A DNA stretch of 54,962 nt from Gemmatimonadota bacterium (GCA_023249375.1 JAHFCT010000007.1:5152-60113), one strand, 5' to 3'. Shown: positions 1 through 9,649, counted from the first letter of the stretch. A program made the numbers and translations. Notes: a model not told the origin generated them from the letters alone.

Positions 1-107
1 GCGGACGTAAAGCTAGGCCCACGGGGGCATCCGACGCCAATTGAGACGCCGCACCCTTCATAATGTTAACGCGCCCAGGTCCCGCCGGCGTTGCCGCCTC
101 GGCCGCG

Positions 108-146
108 CCCCCCTTCCGCGCCCCGCTTCCGCGCCCCCCTTCCGCG
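108..146. repeat. 13-bp tandem repeat, three units
   Basis: Three consecutive 13-base units of the form CCCC(C/G)CTTCCGCG occupy 108-120, 121-133 and 134-146, with one base different in the middle unit. They lie just downstream of the decarboxylase gene, which is read on the other strand and ends at 170. Bases 1-107 show no convincing gene. Function is unknown; slipped-strand expansion is the simplest origin. Confidence 0.7.
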
Positions 147-169
147 CTCCCCGGCCGCAGGCTGCCGGC

Positions 170-1597
170 TTACGGCACGGCCTCCCGCAGCAGCGTCCAC
201 GCCCGTTCGAGCGTGGCTTCGGTGGTTCGCAGGTTCCCGATGGCCACCCGCAGGACGTACTGGTCGCCGAGCTTGGTGTGCGAGATGAAGATGTCACCGC
301 TTTCGTTCACCCGCGCCATGATGGCGGCGTTGTGGGCGGCGATCTCGGCTTCGTCCGTCTCGTTCTCCGGCACGTGCCGGAAGCAGACCGTTGAGAAGGG
401 TACGGGGGCACAGACGCTCCACCCATCACCGTTGGCCCGCACCCAATCGGCGAACGTCCGCGCCAACTGGCAGTGGTGCCTGATTCGCTCGGCGATTCCA
501 TCAGCGCCGAAGGCGCGAATCACCATCCAGAGCTTGAGCGCACGAAACCGGCGTCCGAGCTGGACGCCGTAATCCATGTAATTGAGTACGTCGTCGCCGT
601 CGGCCGTGGTGAGATATTCCGGCACCAGCGAGAAGGCGCGCCGCAGGACCTTGGGCTGCCGCGTGAAGAGCACCGAGCAGTCCATGGGTGTGAAGAGCCA
701 TTTGTGCGGATTCACCACGAGCGAGTCCGCACGGTCGAGCCCCGCAAACAGCGCTCGCATCTCGGGAACCGCCATGGCCGAGCCACCGTAGGCGCCGTCC
801 ACGTGCAACCACAGACTCTCGCGCTGGCAGATGGTGGCGATGTCGTCGATGGGATCGATGCTCGTCATGCCCGTCGTGCCTGCGGTGGCGACTGCGGCGA
901 GCGGGCGGAAGCCCTGCGCTCGGTCCGCGAGAATGGCGCGCGCGAGCATCTCCGGCTTCATGCGGAAGTCGGCGTCGCAGGCGATGTGCACGACGTTTTC
1001 AAGTCCCATGCCGAGCGTCATCACCGCCTTGTCCACCGACGAATGCGCGTGCTCGCTGCAGTAGACGCGCAGCCGAGGCAGGTCAGCGCGGCCGGCCATG
1101 CCGCGCTGGCGAATGCCGAGCGCTGGATCACGTTCGCGCGCGGCGGCGAGTACGTACATCGTCGAAATCGACGCCGTGTCGGTGATCATGCCGAACCAGC
1201 GGTCACCCATGCCGAAGAGCTGGCGCAGCCAGTCGGTGACCACCTGTTCGAGTTCGGTAGCGACCGGCGACGTGCGCCAGAGCATGCCGTTGAGATTCAG
1301 CGCGGCGGTAATCATTTCGCCGAGTATGCCGGGCACGGACGCCGTGTTGGCGAAGTAGGCGAGGAAGCCCGGGTGGTTCCAGTGCGTGGCGCCGGGAAGC
1401 ACCACGCGATCCAGATCGGCGATGATGTCGTCGAGTGATTCCGCGGCGGCGGGCGGCGCCTTGGGCAACTGCGCGCGTATACTGCCCGGCTTCACGTGCG
1501 AGAGCACGTCGTAGTCGCCGACGTCGCGCAGGTAGGTGGCGATCCAGTCGGCGAGACGATGCGCGTGCCGGCGGTATTCGTCGGGAGAGATATCCAT
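170..1597 (-). CDS. PLP-dependent group II (aromatic L-amino-acid) decarboxylase
   Basis: 475 aa cytosolic enzyme predicted to remove the alpha-carboxylate from an aromatic or similar L-amino acid. The motif NPHKW places the Schiff-base lysine at residue 299. HVDGAYGG supplies the pyridine-nitrogen aspartate (267), and AHSSVDKA matches the conserved AHSSV block of this family. Length agrees with aromatic amino acid/tyrosine decarboxylases. The frame stays open 25 codons further upstream, but family homology begins at MDISPDEYRRHAHRLADW, so I chose the ATG at 1597. It is divergent from the DUF2157 gene, sharing a 148-bp promoter region. Substrate (Dopa, Trp, Tyr, Phe) cannot be fixed from sequence; the family assignment is firm. 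Confidence 0.9.
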   Translation of the reverse strand: MDISPDEYRRHAHRLADWIATYLRDVGDYDVLSHVKPGSIRAQLPKAPPAAAESLDDIIADLDRVVLPGATHWNHPGFLAYFANTASVPGILGEMITAALNLNGMLWRTSPVATELEQVVTDWLRQLFGMGDRWFGMITDTASISTMYVLAAARERDPALGIRQRGMAGRADLPRLRVYCSEHAHSSVDKAVMTLGMGLENVVHIACDADFRMKPEMLARAILADRAQGFRPLAAVATAGTTGMTSIDPIDDIATICQRESLWLHVDGAYGGSAMAVPEMRALFAGLDRADSLVVNPHKWLFTPMDCSVLFTRQPKVLRRAFSLVPEYLTTADGDDVLNYMDYGVQLGRRFRALKLWMVIRAFGADGIAERIRHHCQLARTFADWVRANGDGWSVCAPVPFSTVCFRHVPENETDEAEIAAHNAAIMARVNESGDIFISHTKLGDQYVLRVAIGNLRTTEATLERAWTLLREAVP

Positions 1598-1745
1598 GTG
1601 AGAAACCTGCCAGCGCACGTCGCGAAACGACAGAGTGTGAGGGCGGGGCGTGCCGAGCGGGACGTATGGCACGGCAGTCAGTCTGGCGGTAAATCTCTAG
1701 CAGATTGTCGGTTGCCGTCGCTTCGCATTCTCCCCCGAGGAGATC

Positions 1746-2981
1746 ATGGAATACCGTTCCCTGCTCGAGCAGGGTGTCGCACGTGGCATCATCACGGCGG
1801 AGCAGAGCACGGCGCTGCTCGCGCTGGTCAGTCCGGACGAGTCGGCGGCGCGCACGTCGCGTGAGGCGCCGCGCGCGTTCAATGGGATAACCATCGCGTA
1901 CGGGCTTGGCGCGCTGGTGGTGCTGTTTGCCTTCGCCTGGTTCATGGTGGACCGCTGGCGGGTACTCGGCGATTCCGGTGTGTTCGGATTGTCGGTCGCG
2001 TATGGGGCGGTGTTCCTGTTGGTGGCGCATGTGCTGCATCGCGAAGGGTTCAGCACGGCGCGCGGCGTGGCGCTTCTGCTGGCCGTGGGCATGGCACCGC
2101 TGGCGATCCGCGCGCTGCTGCGGTGGACCGGGATCTGGACGCCGGAAATCGAGCTCATGTGCAACATGCGCGAGCATCCGTTCGGCGCCTGTCAGGGCGA
2201 GCCGCTGGCGATTGAGTTTGCCGCGGTGGGCGCGGCGCTTGTTGCGCTGCGCACGATGGCATTCTCGCCGTTCATGATTCCCATTGCGGTGGTCTGCGTC
2301 ACGCTGCCCGAACGGCTCATTCGGGAGATGGGCCCGTGGCCCGACACGAATGGTGTGGTGATGGGCTGGCGCTGGGTGATTGTCGCGAGCGTGCTTGGCA
2401 CCGTGTCGTACCTCGTGGAGCAACGCCGGCGGGACGAGGACTATGCATTCTGGCTGTGGATTGCCACGGCGTGCGCGACGCTCTTCGGCGGAATCGTGGT
2501 CTTTCAGCTCGACGCGGCGTTGCGTCCGTGGCTTGGCCCGGTGGCGATCCTGGTGATCATGGCATCGGTGTATCTGCGCCGGCGGGCGGTGCTCATTACG
2601 GGGCTGGTGGGCGTGCTCGGATTCCTGTCGTGGCTGGCCAACGACGTGTTCAAGGTGACGACGGCGTTTCCGCTGGTGCTGGCGCTGCTGGGCGTGGCGA
2701 TCATCATCGTGACGGTCTGGCTGCAGAAGCGCTTTCCGGACGTGATTCGCCGGATGGGAGGCGATCCATCAAAGCCGCCGCGATTGCCGGGGGGTGTCTT
2801 TGCGTTGATCGCTCCCGCGATCCTCGGCTTCATGCTGATGCAGGACGCGACGTCGATCGACCGCGACCGCATCGCCAGCCAGCGCAGCCATGCCCGCGCA
2901 AGCACGTCGAGAAACAAGGCACGACGCGACTCGATTGCCGTGGAACGCGCGATGCGGAGGACGCCGCAGCAGCGGCCGTAG
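1746..2981 (+). CDS. DUF2157-type polytopic membrane protein
   Basis: 411 aa. The N-terminal about 50 residues (LLEQGVARGIITAEQSTALL) form the small helical segment that opens DUF2157 proteins. From about residue 55 to 375 there is a long series of hydrophobic helices, roughly ten or more, with short loops. The last about 40 residues are basic (RSHARASTSRNKARRDS). AGGAG at 1738-1742 sits 3 bases before the ATG, closer than ideal. No biochemical role is established for this family and I cannot infer one here. It is followed by a 129-bp gap in which I see no gene, then the outer-membrane protein gene. Confidence 0.75.
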   Translation: MEYRSLLEQGVARGIITAEQSTALLALVSPDESAARTSREAPRAFNGITIAYGLGALVVLFAFAWFMVDRWRVLGDSGVFGLSVAYGAVFLLVAHVLHREGFSTARGVALLLAVGMAPLAIRALLRWTGIWTPEIELMCNMREHPFGACQGEPLAIEFAAVGAALVALRTMAFSPFMIPIAVVCVTLPERLIREMGPWPDTNGVVMGWRWVIVASVLGTVSYLVEQRRRDEDYAFWLWIATACATLFGGIVVFQLDAALRPWLGPVAILVIMASVYLRRRAVLITGLVGVLGFLSWLANDVFKVTTAFPLVLALLGVAIIIVTVWLQKRFPDVIRRMGGDPSKPPRLPGGVFALIAPAILGFMLMQDATSIDRDRIASQRSHARASTSRNKARRDSIAVERAMRRTPQQRP

Positions 2982-3110
2982 CGGCGGGAGGGACGGCGGT
3001 CCGGAGCGCCGATCGGGCCGGTATGGACCATCGAGAAGACGAAACCAGCCGTACGGGACGCGCGTACCAGAGAGTGACCAATTGACCGGCCACCTTCCGG
3101 GAGCTTTCGC

Positions 3111-5522
3111 ATGCTGCTGCCCCTGCTGCCACTTATTCTCGCCGCGTCCCTTCAGGTGCAAGTCAAGGCCGGGGTGAGCCGCCGCGCGACCGACAGCACG
3201 AAGGTGCGCACGAAAATCGACTCCGTGAAAACGGCCAAATCGGCCAAGGGCGAGGCGAGCTTCAACCTGCAGATCGGCGGCGGCGATGATGAGGAACGCG
3301 AACCCGCCAAGCGCATTCCCGTCACCGACGAAATGCGCCGCACCGCCTTCAAGGATCCGGTGGCGCGCGAACTGCTGCTCCGCGCGCGCAAGGCGCGGCT
3401 GACGCAGGATTCACTGCTGACGAGCTACGACGCGCGCGCCTATCAGCGTTTCTCGGTCGGAATGGGGCTGCGCGCCTTCGGGCGCGACCGCGTGCTGATG
3501 CGCCACGAGGACGTGAGCCACGTGCAATGGCACCGGTCGCGCGGCGCGTGGGTGGACGTGAAAGGCTCGCGCACGGCGATGCCGGTGGCCGACAACGACG
3601 CCGAAGTCGAGAACATGGATATGGCCACCGATCCGCCCATTCCGTACTACCCGGGGCGCGAACAGCTCTGGATTGGCAGCGGCATGGCGCAGACCGAGGT
3701 CAACGAACGCGAACTCGTGCACCCCATCGCCGAAGGATCCGAGGCGTACTACACGTACGAAACGGGCGACTCGGTGATCATGACGCTGCCCGACCAGAGC
3801 CGGATCACGCTCCGTGAAATCCGCGTCGAAGCGCGCGCCCCCAAGTGGAACCTCGCCGTCGGTTCGTTCTGGTTCGACCAGACCTCGGCGCACCTGGTGC
3901 GCGCGGTCTACCGGCTCAGCGTGCCCATCGACATCTGGTCGATGGACGAGACCAAGAACGACATGAAGGACGTGCCGTTCTGGGTGAAGCCGATGATCTC
4001 GCCGCTGAAGGTGAGCGTGGACGCCATCAGCATCGAGTACGGACTGTACAACGGGCGGTTCTGGATGCCCAAGCTGCAGGTGCTGGAAGCCGGAGCGCAG
4101 GTGAGCTTGATGCGCGTGCCGGTGCAGGTTGAGCAGCGGTTCCGCTACGCGTCGGTGAACGGGCTGGATTCACTGCCCAAGTTTCCGCGCACGCCCGTGC
4201 GCTATGCGTCGGTGCGCGACTCGCTACGCAAGGCCGGCGTGGATTCGCTGACGCGCGACTCGCTCATGAAGGACTTCCGCAAGAAGCGCGACGAGACGGC
4301 CAAGGCGGAACGCGCGCAGGAATGCGCGGCCAGTGGCACGTACACGCGCATGCAGACGCGGTACAACGGCAACCTCACGATGGCGGTGCAGCTGCCGTGC
4401 GACAGCACCAAGCTGTCGCGGTCGCCGGAGTTCGTGGGATCGCTGATGGATGCCGGCGAGTCGATCTTCGGCACCAATGACATCGAGGATCTCAAGAAGG
4501 CGCTGAACTTCAACCTGCAGGCGGCGTGGGTGCCGCAGAAGCCGGTGATCGAGTGGGGGCTGCCGCTCACGCGCTACAACCGCGTGGAAGGCTTCAGTAC
4601 GGGCGCGCAGGCCTCGATGACACTCGGCCGCGGCTACACCGCGTTTGCCGGCGCGCGCGGATCGTGGGCCGATCGCCAGCTAAACGGCGACCTTGCGCTC
4701 GAACGCAGCAACGGGCGCTCGACGCTGCGCGGCACGGTGTATCGCCGACTCGCCGTGGCGAGCGACTTCGGGTCGCCGCTGTCGTTTGGCGCCGGGCTCG
4801 CGTCGCTCCTCTACGCCGGTGATGAAGGGTTCTACTATCGCGCGTGGGGTGGTGAACTGTCCGGCGTCACGCCGATGCTTGGTCATACGGAGTGGCGTTT
4901 GTTCGCCGAACAACAGTGGAACGCACCGATGAAGACGCGCTTTACGCTCTTCCGCGGCGCGCAGGATGACCGTGTGTTGCCGAACCTCACCGCCGACAAG
5001 GCCTTCGAAGCGGGCGCGGCGGTGCGTGTGCAGCACGGGTGGGGACTCGATCCACGGCTGCTGCGGGTGAGCGCGGATTTCAGGGCGGAAGGCGCCACGG
5101 GCGACTTCAAATATGGCCGCGGCCTGCTCGATCTCACGGTGTCGCACGGACTGCCGTTCGGCAGCGAGTTTGCGATCACCGGTTCAGCAGGCGGCACCGC
5201 GGGCACGGCGCCGGCGCAGCGAGCCTTCCTGCTGGGCGGCTTGCAGACGGTGCGCGGCATCAAGCCGGGGACGATGAGCGGCGATGCGTTCTGGATGGGC
5301 CGCGGCGAGCTCGCGTTCTCGCGCGGGGCGGTGAAGCCGGTGGTCTTTGGCGACGTCGGCTGGGCCGGCGCCCGCACGAATTTCTCGTCGCCGGGGCGGC
5401 CGATGAGCGGGGTCGGCGTGGGCGCGTCGGTGCTGGACGGGATGATCCGTCTCGACGTGGCGCGCGGGCTGTATCCGCAGAAAGCGGTGCGTGTTGACCT
5501 GAGTGTCGAGGCACGGTTCTAG
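3111..5522 (+). CDS. Outer-membrane beta-barrel protein with BamA/FhaC-like C-terminus
   Basis: 803 aa, with a hydrophobic N-terminus (LLPLLPLILAASLQVQVKAG) that looks like a signal peptide. About 450 residues of soluble, charged sequence follow. The C-terminal about 300 residues alternate polar and hydrophobic residues as in a beta barrel. They contain FLLGGLQTVRGIKPGTMSG and a GDVGWAG strand typical of Omp85/hemolysin-activator (ShlB/FhaC) barrels, and the protein ends in phenylalanine, the usual outer-membrane C-terminal residue. No POTRA domains are evident, so a secretion partner role is not shown. GGGAG lies just upstream of the ATG. It could equally be a lineage-specific surface protein. 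Confidence 0.7.
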   Translation: MLLPLLPLILAASLQVQVKAGVSRRATDSTKVRTKIDSVKTAKSAKGEASFNLQIGGGDDEEREPAKRIPVTDEMRRTAFKDPVARELLLRARKARLTQDSLLTSYDARAYQRFSVGMGLRAFGRDRVLMRHEDVSHVQWHRSRGAWVDVKGSRTAMPVADNDAEVENMDMATDPPIPYYPGREQLWIGSGMAQTEVNERELVHPIAEGSEAYYTYETGDSVIMTLPDQSRITLREIRVEARAPKWNLAVGSFWFDQTSAHLVRAVYRLSVPIDIWSMDETKNDMKDVPFWVKPMISPLKVSVDAISIEYGLYNGRFWMPKLQVLEAGAQVSLMRVPVQVEQRFRYASVNGLDSLPKFPRTPVRYASVRDSLRKAGVDSLTRDSLMKDFRKKRDETAKAERAQECAASGTYTRMQTRYNGNLTMAVQLPCDSTKLSRSPEFVGSLMDAGESIFGTNDIEDLKKALNFNLQAAWVPQKPVIEWGLPLTRYNRVEGFSTGAQASMTLGRGYTAFAGARGSWADRQLNGDLALERSNGRSTLRGTVYRRLAVASDFGSPLSFGAGLASLLYAGDEGFYYRAWGGELSGVTPMLGHTEWRLFAEQQWNAPMKTRFTLFRGAQDDRVLPNLTADKAFEAGAAVRVQHGWGLDPRLLRVSADFRAEGATGDFKYGRGLLDLTVSHGLPFGSEFAITGSAGGTAGTAPAQRAFLLGGLQTVRGIKPGTMSGDAFWMGRGELAFSRGAVKPVVFGDVGWAGARTNFSSPGRPMSGVGVGASVLDGMIRLDVARGLYPQKAVRVDLSVEARF

Positions 5523-5606
5523 CGCGTTGTGGCAGCCGGTGGGTTGCGTAAGCAGGGGGATTGGAGTCAAATCTTCACTAGTCAGCCCCACGCAAATCCA
5601 AACGCC

Positions 5607-6890
5607 GTGACCGAACCCACCCACGCCACCGGCGATGCCGCTGCGCGCGCTGAAATCCTGATTTGGCAGCGCGGGTATCGGATTGGCCTGGCGGTGGCCG
5701 TTGCCGGCAGCGCGCTGTTGCTGCGGGCGCTGCACGTCGTCTCCGCCGACTCGGTGGGCGCGCGCCGGTTCGGGGTGACGGAAGCCGCCCTGTGGTTTGC
5801 CGCCGTCACCGCGGCGTACATCCTGCTTACGACCGCCATCTACTGGCATCTCCAGCGCCGTCGCGCCGCGTCGCGGGCGGTGCTGTGGACGCAGCTCGTG
5901 ACGGACGTTTTCGTCGTGCATGCCTGCGCGCTCCTGCTCACGCCGCCCGGCCAGTACGACCGCACGCTGATCCTCTCGATGTTCCTGGTGCAGTTCACGC
6001 AGCTCTACTTCGGGTGGCGCGCGACGTTGATGGAGCTGGGTGCCGTGGCGATCAGCTATACCACGATCGTGACGCTTGCCAACTCGGCCCACATGATTGG
6101 CGCGCCGAGCGAACAGCTATGGACGTTTGCGCTGTTCTGTCTGGGGTCGCTGGCGTACGCGTGGCTGTTGGGCCATCAGGGCGTGCGGATGCGGCACCTC
6201 ACGGAGCTATTCGAGAAGGCGCGCGAGGGGGATTTCGGCGAACCGTACGAAGACGGCCGCGACCGGTTTCCCGATTACATCACGCAGATCGGCCGCGCGT
6301 ACAACAACCTGCGCGGGCATCTCGAGACGATCATCCTGACGGATCCGCTGAGTGGCTGCTTCAACCGCCGCGGCTTCGAGCAGATGACGAACCGGGAAAT
6401 TTCGCGCGGCATTCGCGCCAAGTGGCGCGTGGCGATGCTGGCGCTCGATGTCGACCACTTCAAGCAGATCAACGACGACTTCGGGCATCTCACCGGCGAT
6501 GAGGCCATCAAGGAGATTGGCGCCGTCATCCGCGAGACGGCGCGCGCCGGCGACGTGGTCGCGCGCACGGGTGGCGAGGAGTTCAGCGTGCTGGCACCGG
6601 ACACCGATGAAGAGGGCGCGATGCACCTCGCGGGGCGCATCATGCACGCATTCCGCACGCGGAGCTTTGTGAGCCTGCGCGGACAACTGGCCATCACCAT
6701 CAGCATTGGCGTGGCGTCGGACGATGCGTGGATGGACGACGTGGTGCGCGTGCTCACGGCGCGCGCCGACGAGGCGCTCTACGCCGCCAAGCGAAGTGGC
6801 CGCGATCAGGCGGTGCTGTGGAAGACGGGCCTGCGCGCGTTTGACGCATCCGGAGGGCGTCTGTCGCGCGAGATCGAACGGCTGCCGTGA
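5607..6890 (+). CDS. Membrane-bound diguanylate cyclase (GGDEF)
   Basis: 427 aa. Five or six transmembrane helices fill residues about 25-190, then a short linker leads to a C-terminal GGDEF domain (about 240-410). The active-site loop reads GGEEF (322-326), an active variant. RAGD (313-316) lies exactly five residues before it, an intact RxxD inhibitory site, so the enzyme should synthesise c-di-GMP from GTP and be product-inhibited. The open frame reaches back to a GTG at 5529, only 7 bp past the previous stop, but those 26 residues look non-coding. I chose the GTG at 5607; neither start has a strong ribosome site. No EAL or HD-GYP partner is nearby. Confidence 0.85.
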   Translation: MTEPTHATGDAAARAEILIWQRGYRIGLAVAVAGSALLLRALHVVSADSVGARRFGVTEAALWFAAVTAAYILLTTAIYWHLQRRRAASRAVLWTQLVTDVFVVHACALLLTPPGQYDRTLILSMFLVQFTQLYFGWRATLMELGAVAISYTTIVTLANSAHMIGAPSEQLWTFALFCLGSLAYAWLLGHQGVRMRHLTELFEKAREGDFGEPYEDGRDRFPDYITQIGRAYNNLRGHLETIILTDPLSGCFNRRGFEQMTNREISRGIRAKWRVAMLALDVDHFKQINDDFGHLTGDEAIKEIGAVIRETARAGDVVARTGGEEFSVLAPDTDEEGAMHLAGRIMHAFRTRSFVSLRGQLAITISIGVASDDAWMDDVVRVLTARADEALYAAKRSGRDQAVLWKTGLRAFDASGGRLSREIERLP

Positions 6891-6928
6891 GCTCGCGCAT
6901 TTGTGAAGGGGCGAGTCTAACTGACTTC

Positions 6929-7056
6929 CCCGGATGACACGGATTGAACGGATTGGCACGGATCAGACAACAATAAACAAAAAGGGGGCCCGCTCTGCAG
7001 GCCCCCTGTTTGTTCGTCGTATCCGTGTGCATCCGTCCAATCCGTGTCATCCGTGG
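6929..7056. repeat. Long imperfect inverted repeat with nested terminator hairpin (copy 1)
   Basis: Arms at about 6929-6963 and 7021-7056 are built of CACGGAT/ATCCGTG blocks and pair almost completely: GGATGACACGGATTG is shared exactly, followed by ACGGAT and CACGGAT. Inside the loop a second hairpin, AGGGGGCC (6983-6990) with GGCCCCCT (7000-7007), is flanked by A-rich and T-rich runs and would end transcription in both directions. It sits between two convergent genes ending at 6890 and 7088. A related element occurs at 47801-47903. Confidence 0.85.
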
Positions 7057-7087
7057 AAGGCCGTAAGAGCCAGCTCCCCGCCGAATA

Positions 7088-7999
7088 TCAGATCGCCATC
7101 GTGCCTTCCGACACGAGCACGGCGTGGCCACCCACGCGCAGCGCAACGGCGGTCCCTTCAACCTTGTCGGCTTCGATCTCGAGACGGCTCGGCCGCCCCA
7201 TCTCGAAGCCCTGGTCGATGGTCCACGTCAGCGTGCCATCGCGCATCGCGGAACGCGCCGCGAGATAGCCGGCGAACGTCACGCCCGCTGATCCGGTGGC
7301 CGGATCCTCGGGCACGCTGATGCCGGGAGCGAACATGCGGGCGCGGTAATGGTGCTCGCCGCCCGCTGCATCGGCGGCGTACACCCAGATCATCGACGCC
7401 CACGCGTTGGCGAGCGTCTCCTCCCATCGTTCCACATTCACCCGCGACTTGCTCAGTGCCTTGACGCTCGTGAGCGGCACGATGAGGAACGGCAGGCCGC
7501 ACGAGACCGCCTGCGGACGCTCCGATGTCGCCATCACGTCTTCCGTCGTCAGACCGAGCATGCGCGCCAGCGTCGCGCGCGACGGCACCGGCGGTCCGAT
7601 CTCCGGCATTTTCGCCGCCGACAGCTGCGCCCAGCCACCGCCAGCGTGCACGCCGCGAATCAGCACCGGCACCGGGCCCACGTTTTCTCCGAGTACGATC
7701 TTCGCTTCGCCGTCGTTGGTCGGAATCTCTCCCATGGCGGCCAGCACAATCGCGGTGCCAATGGTGGGATGTCCGGCAAATGGCACTTCACCACCCGGCG
7801 TGAAGATGCGCACGCGGCGCGTCGTGCCCGGCTGCTCTGCTGGGTAGACGAACGTTGTTTCCGAGTAGTTGAACTCGCGGGCGATCGGAAGGAGCAGCTC
7901 CTCCGGAATGCCCGTGGCGTGCGGAATGACGGCCAGCTGATTGCCGCCAAACCGCGCGTTCGTGAAGACGTCCGTCGTGATGAAGCGAATCGTGGACAA
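7088..7999 (-). CDS. PhzF-family isomerase/epimerase-like protein
   Basis: 303 aa cytosolic protein of the PhzF fold (two diaminopimelate-epimerase-like halves). FGGNQLAV near the N-terminus, NYSETTF with the conserved acid at Glu47, FAGHPTIGTA, and EDPATGSAG in the second half are the family signatures. PhzF itself isomerises trans-2,3-dihydro-3-hydroxyanthranilate, but no other phenazine gene is here, so the substrate is unknown. The start is 6 bp downstream of the pyrroline-5-carboxylate dehydrogenase stop, so the two are probably cotranscribed. A role in amino-acid-derived isomerisation is possible but is only an inference from position. Confidence 0.88.
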   Translation of the reverse strand: MSTIRFITTDVFTNARFGGNQLAVIPHATGIPEELLLPIAREFNYSETTFVYPAEQPGTTRRVRIFTPGGEVPFAGHPTIGTAIVLAAMGEIPTNDGEAKIVLGENVGPVPVLIRGVHAGGGWAQLSAAKMPEIGPPVPSRATLARMLGLTTEDVMATSERPQAVSCGLPFLIVPLTSVKALSKSRVNVERWEETLANAWASMIWVYAADAAGGEHHYRARMFAPGISVPEDPATGSAGVTFAGYLAARSAMRDGTLTWTIDQGFEMGRPSRLEIEADKVEGTAVALRVGGHAVLVSEGTMAI

Positions 8000-8005
8000 C
8001 GTCTG

Positions 8006-9649
8006 CTACTCCTCGGCCATGAACGGATAACGGTAGTCGGTGGGCGGCACGAACGTCTCCTTGATGGTGCGGGCGCTCACCCAACGCATCAGGTTCATCT
8101 TCGACCCGGCCTTGTCGTTGGTGCCGCTGCCGCGCGCACCGCCAAACGGCTGCTGGCCAACCACCGCACCGGTCGGCTTGTCGTTGATGTAGAAGTTGCC
8201 GGCCGCGTTGCGCAGGTACGTGTGCGCTTCGAGCACGGCCTTACGCTCGCGCGCGAAGACCGCGCCGGTGAGCGCGTACGGCGACGTGCTGTCCACCAAC
8301 TGCAGCGTCTCAATCCACTTGGCGTCGTCGTAGACATAGACCGTCACCACCGGGCCAAAGATCTCCTCGCAGAGCAGACGGTACTTGGGATCCTTGGTCT
8401 CGACAATCGTCGGCTCGATGAACCAGCCCTTCTCGCCATTCGCCTTTCCGCCGGTGTGCACCGTGGCGTTCTTGTTGGCGTCGCCCAGATACTCGCTGAT
8501 GCGCTCGAACGACTTCTTGTCGATCACCGCGCCCATGAAGTTTCTGAAGTCGGCCACGTCGCCCATCTTGATGTCGGCCACCATCTCCTTGATGTAGCCG
8601 AGCGTCTCTTTCCATAGCGACTTGGGGATGTACGTGCGGCTCAGCGCCGAGCACTTCTGCCCCTGGTACTCGAACCCGCCGCGCACGATGGCCACGGCCA
8701 GCGCCTTGGCCTCGGCCGATGGGTGCGCGACGAGGAAGTCCTTGCCGCCCGTCTCGCCGACGATGCGCGGATACGAGCGGTAGCGGTCCATGTTCTTGCC
8801 GATCGTCTCCCACATCGAGTTGAACACCTCGGTGGAGCCGGTAAAATGCACGCCGGCGAGATCGGGGTGCGTGAGGACGGCGCCGGAAATCGCCGACGCG
8901 TCACCCGGCACGAAGTTGATGACGCCCGGCGGCAGGCCCGCTTCGACGAAGAGCTGATACATGTACCACGACGACAGCGTGGCCGTGCTCGCCGGCTTCC
9001 ACACGACGGCGTTGCCCATCAGGGCCGGCGCCGACGTCAGGTTCCCGCCGATGGCCGTGAAGTTGAACGGCGACACCGCGTAGACGAAGCCTTCAAGGCC
9101 GCGGTAGTCGGTCTGGTTCCACATGCCGGGCGACGAGAACGGCTGCTCGGCGTAGAGCTCCTGCGCAAAGTGCGTGTTGAACCGCAGGAAGTCGGTCATC
9201 TCGCAGGCGGCGTCGATTTCCGACTGGAAGATGGTCTTGGACTGGCCGAGCATCGTCGCCGCATTCAGCGTGCTGCGCCACGTCGTGGCCAGCAACTCGG
9301 CGGCGCGCAGCATGACGGCGGCGCGATCTTCCCACTTCCACGACGCCCAGTCCTTGCGAGCCTCGGTGGCGGCCGCAATCGCCGCGGCGACGTCCTCGGG
9401 GCGCGCCTTGTGGAACTTGGCGATGACGTGCTGGTGGTCGTGCGGGGAGCGCACGTCCACCGTGTTGCCGGTGCGGATCTCCTTGCCGCCCACCACCACC
9501 GGGATATCGGGGCACTCGCCCGACATCGCCGCGAGGCGGCGCTTGAGGTCCGTCTTCTCGGGCGAGCCTGGGGCGTACGACTTGACCGGTTCATTGACCG
9601 GCGGCGGGACGCGGCGCGTGCCGTTCACGGGCGCGGCGGGGGTATTCAT
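8006..9649 (-). CDS. Delta-1-pyrroline-5-carboxylate dehydrogenase (L-glutamate gamma-semialdehyde dehydrogenase)
   Basis: 547 aa aldehyde dehydrogenase of the ALDH4 type, oxidising glutamate semialdehyde to glutamate with NAD(P)+ in proline catabolism. The cofactor-site segment SPFNFTAIGGNL, the general base in GETGGKDF (Glu299) and the nucleophile in YQGQKCSALS (Cys333) are all present. The length and N-terminal extension match stand-alone P5C dehydrogenases rather than the PutA fusion. No proline dehydrogenase lies in the window. I start at the ATG at 9649; an in-frame ATG 13 codons earlier is possible. Divergent from the receiver-domain gene. Confidence 0.92.
   Translation of the reverse strand: MNTPAAPVNGTRRVPPPVNEPVKSYAPGSPEKTDLKRRLAAMSGECPDIPVVVGGKEIRTGNTVDVRSPHDHQHVIAKFHKARPEDVAAAIAAATEARKDWASWKWEDRAAVMLRAAELLATTWRSTLNAATMLGQSKTIFQSEIDAACEMTDFLRFNTHFAQELYAEQPFSSPGMWNQTDYRGLEGFVYAVSPFNFTAIGGNLTSAPALMGNAVVWKPASTATLSSWYMYQLFVEAGLPPGVINFVPGDASAISGAVLTHPDLAGVHFTGSTEVFNSMWETIGKNMDRYRSYPRIVGETGGKDFLVAHPSAEAKALAVAIVRGGFEYQGQKCSALSRTYIPKSLWKETLGYIKEMVADIKMGDVADFRNFMGAVIDKKSFERISEYLGDANKNATVHTGGKANGEKGWFIEPTIVETKDPKYRLLCEEIFGPVVTVYVYDDAKWIETLQLVDSTSPYALTGAVFARERKAVLEAHTYLRNAAGNFYINDKPTGAVVGQQPFGGARGSGTNDKAGSKMNLMRWVSARTIKETFVPPTDYRYPFMAEE

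Noticed and set aside
1203-2423. Long open frame on the minus strand opposite the decarboxylase and DUF2157 genes (406 codons)
   Set aside because: It runs across two well-supported genes and their shared promoter region; its composition (rich in His, Arg, Ala) is that of the antisense strand of high-GC genes, and no domain is recognisable.
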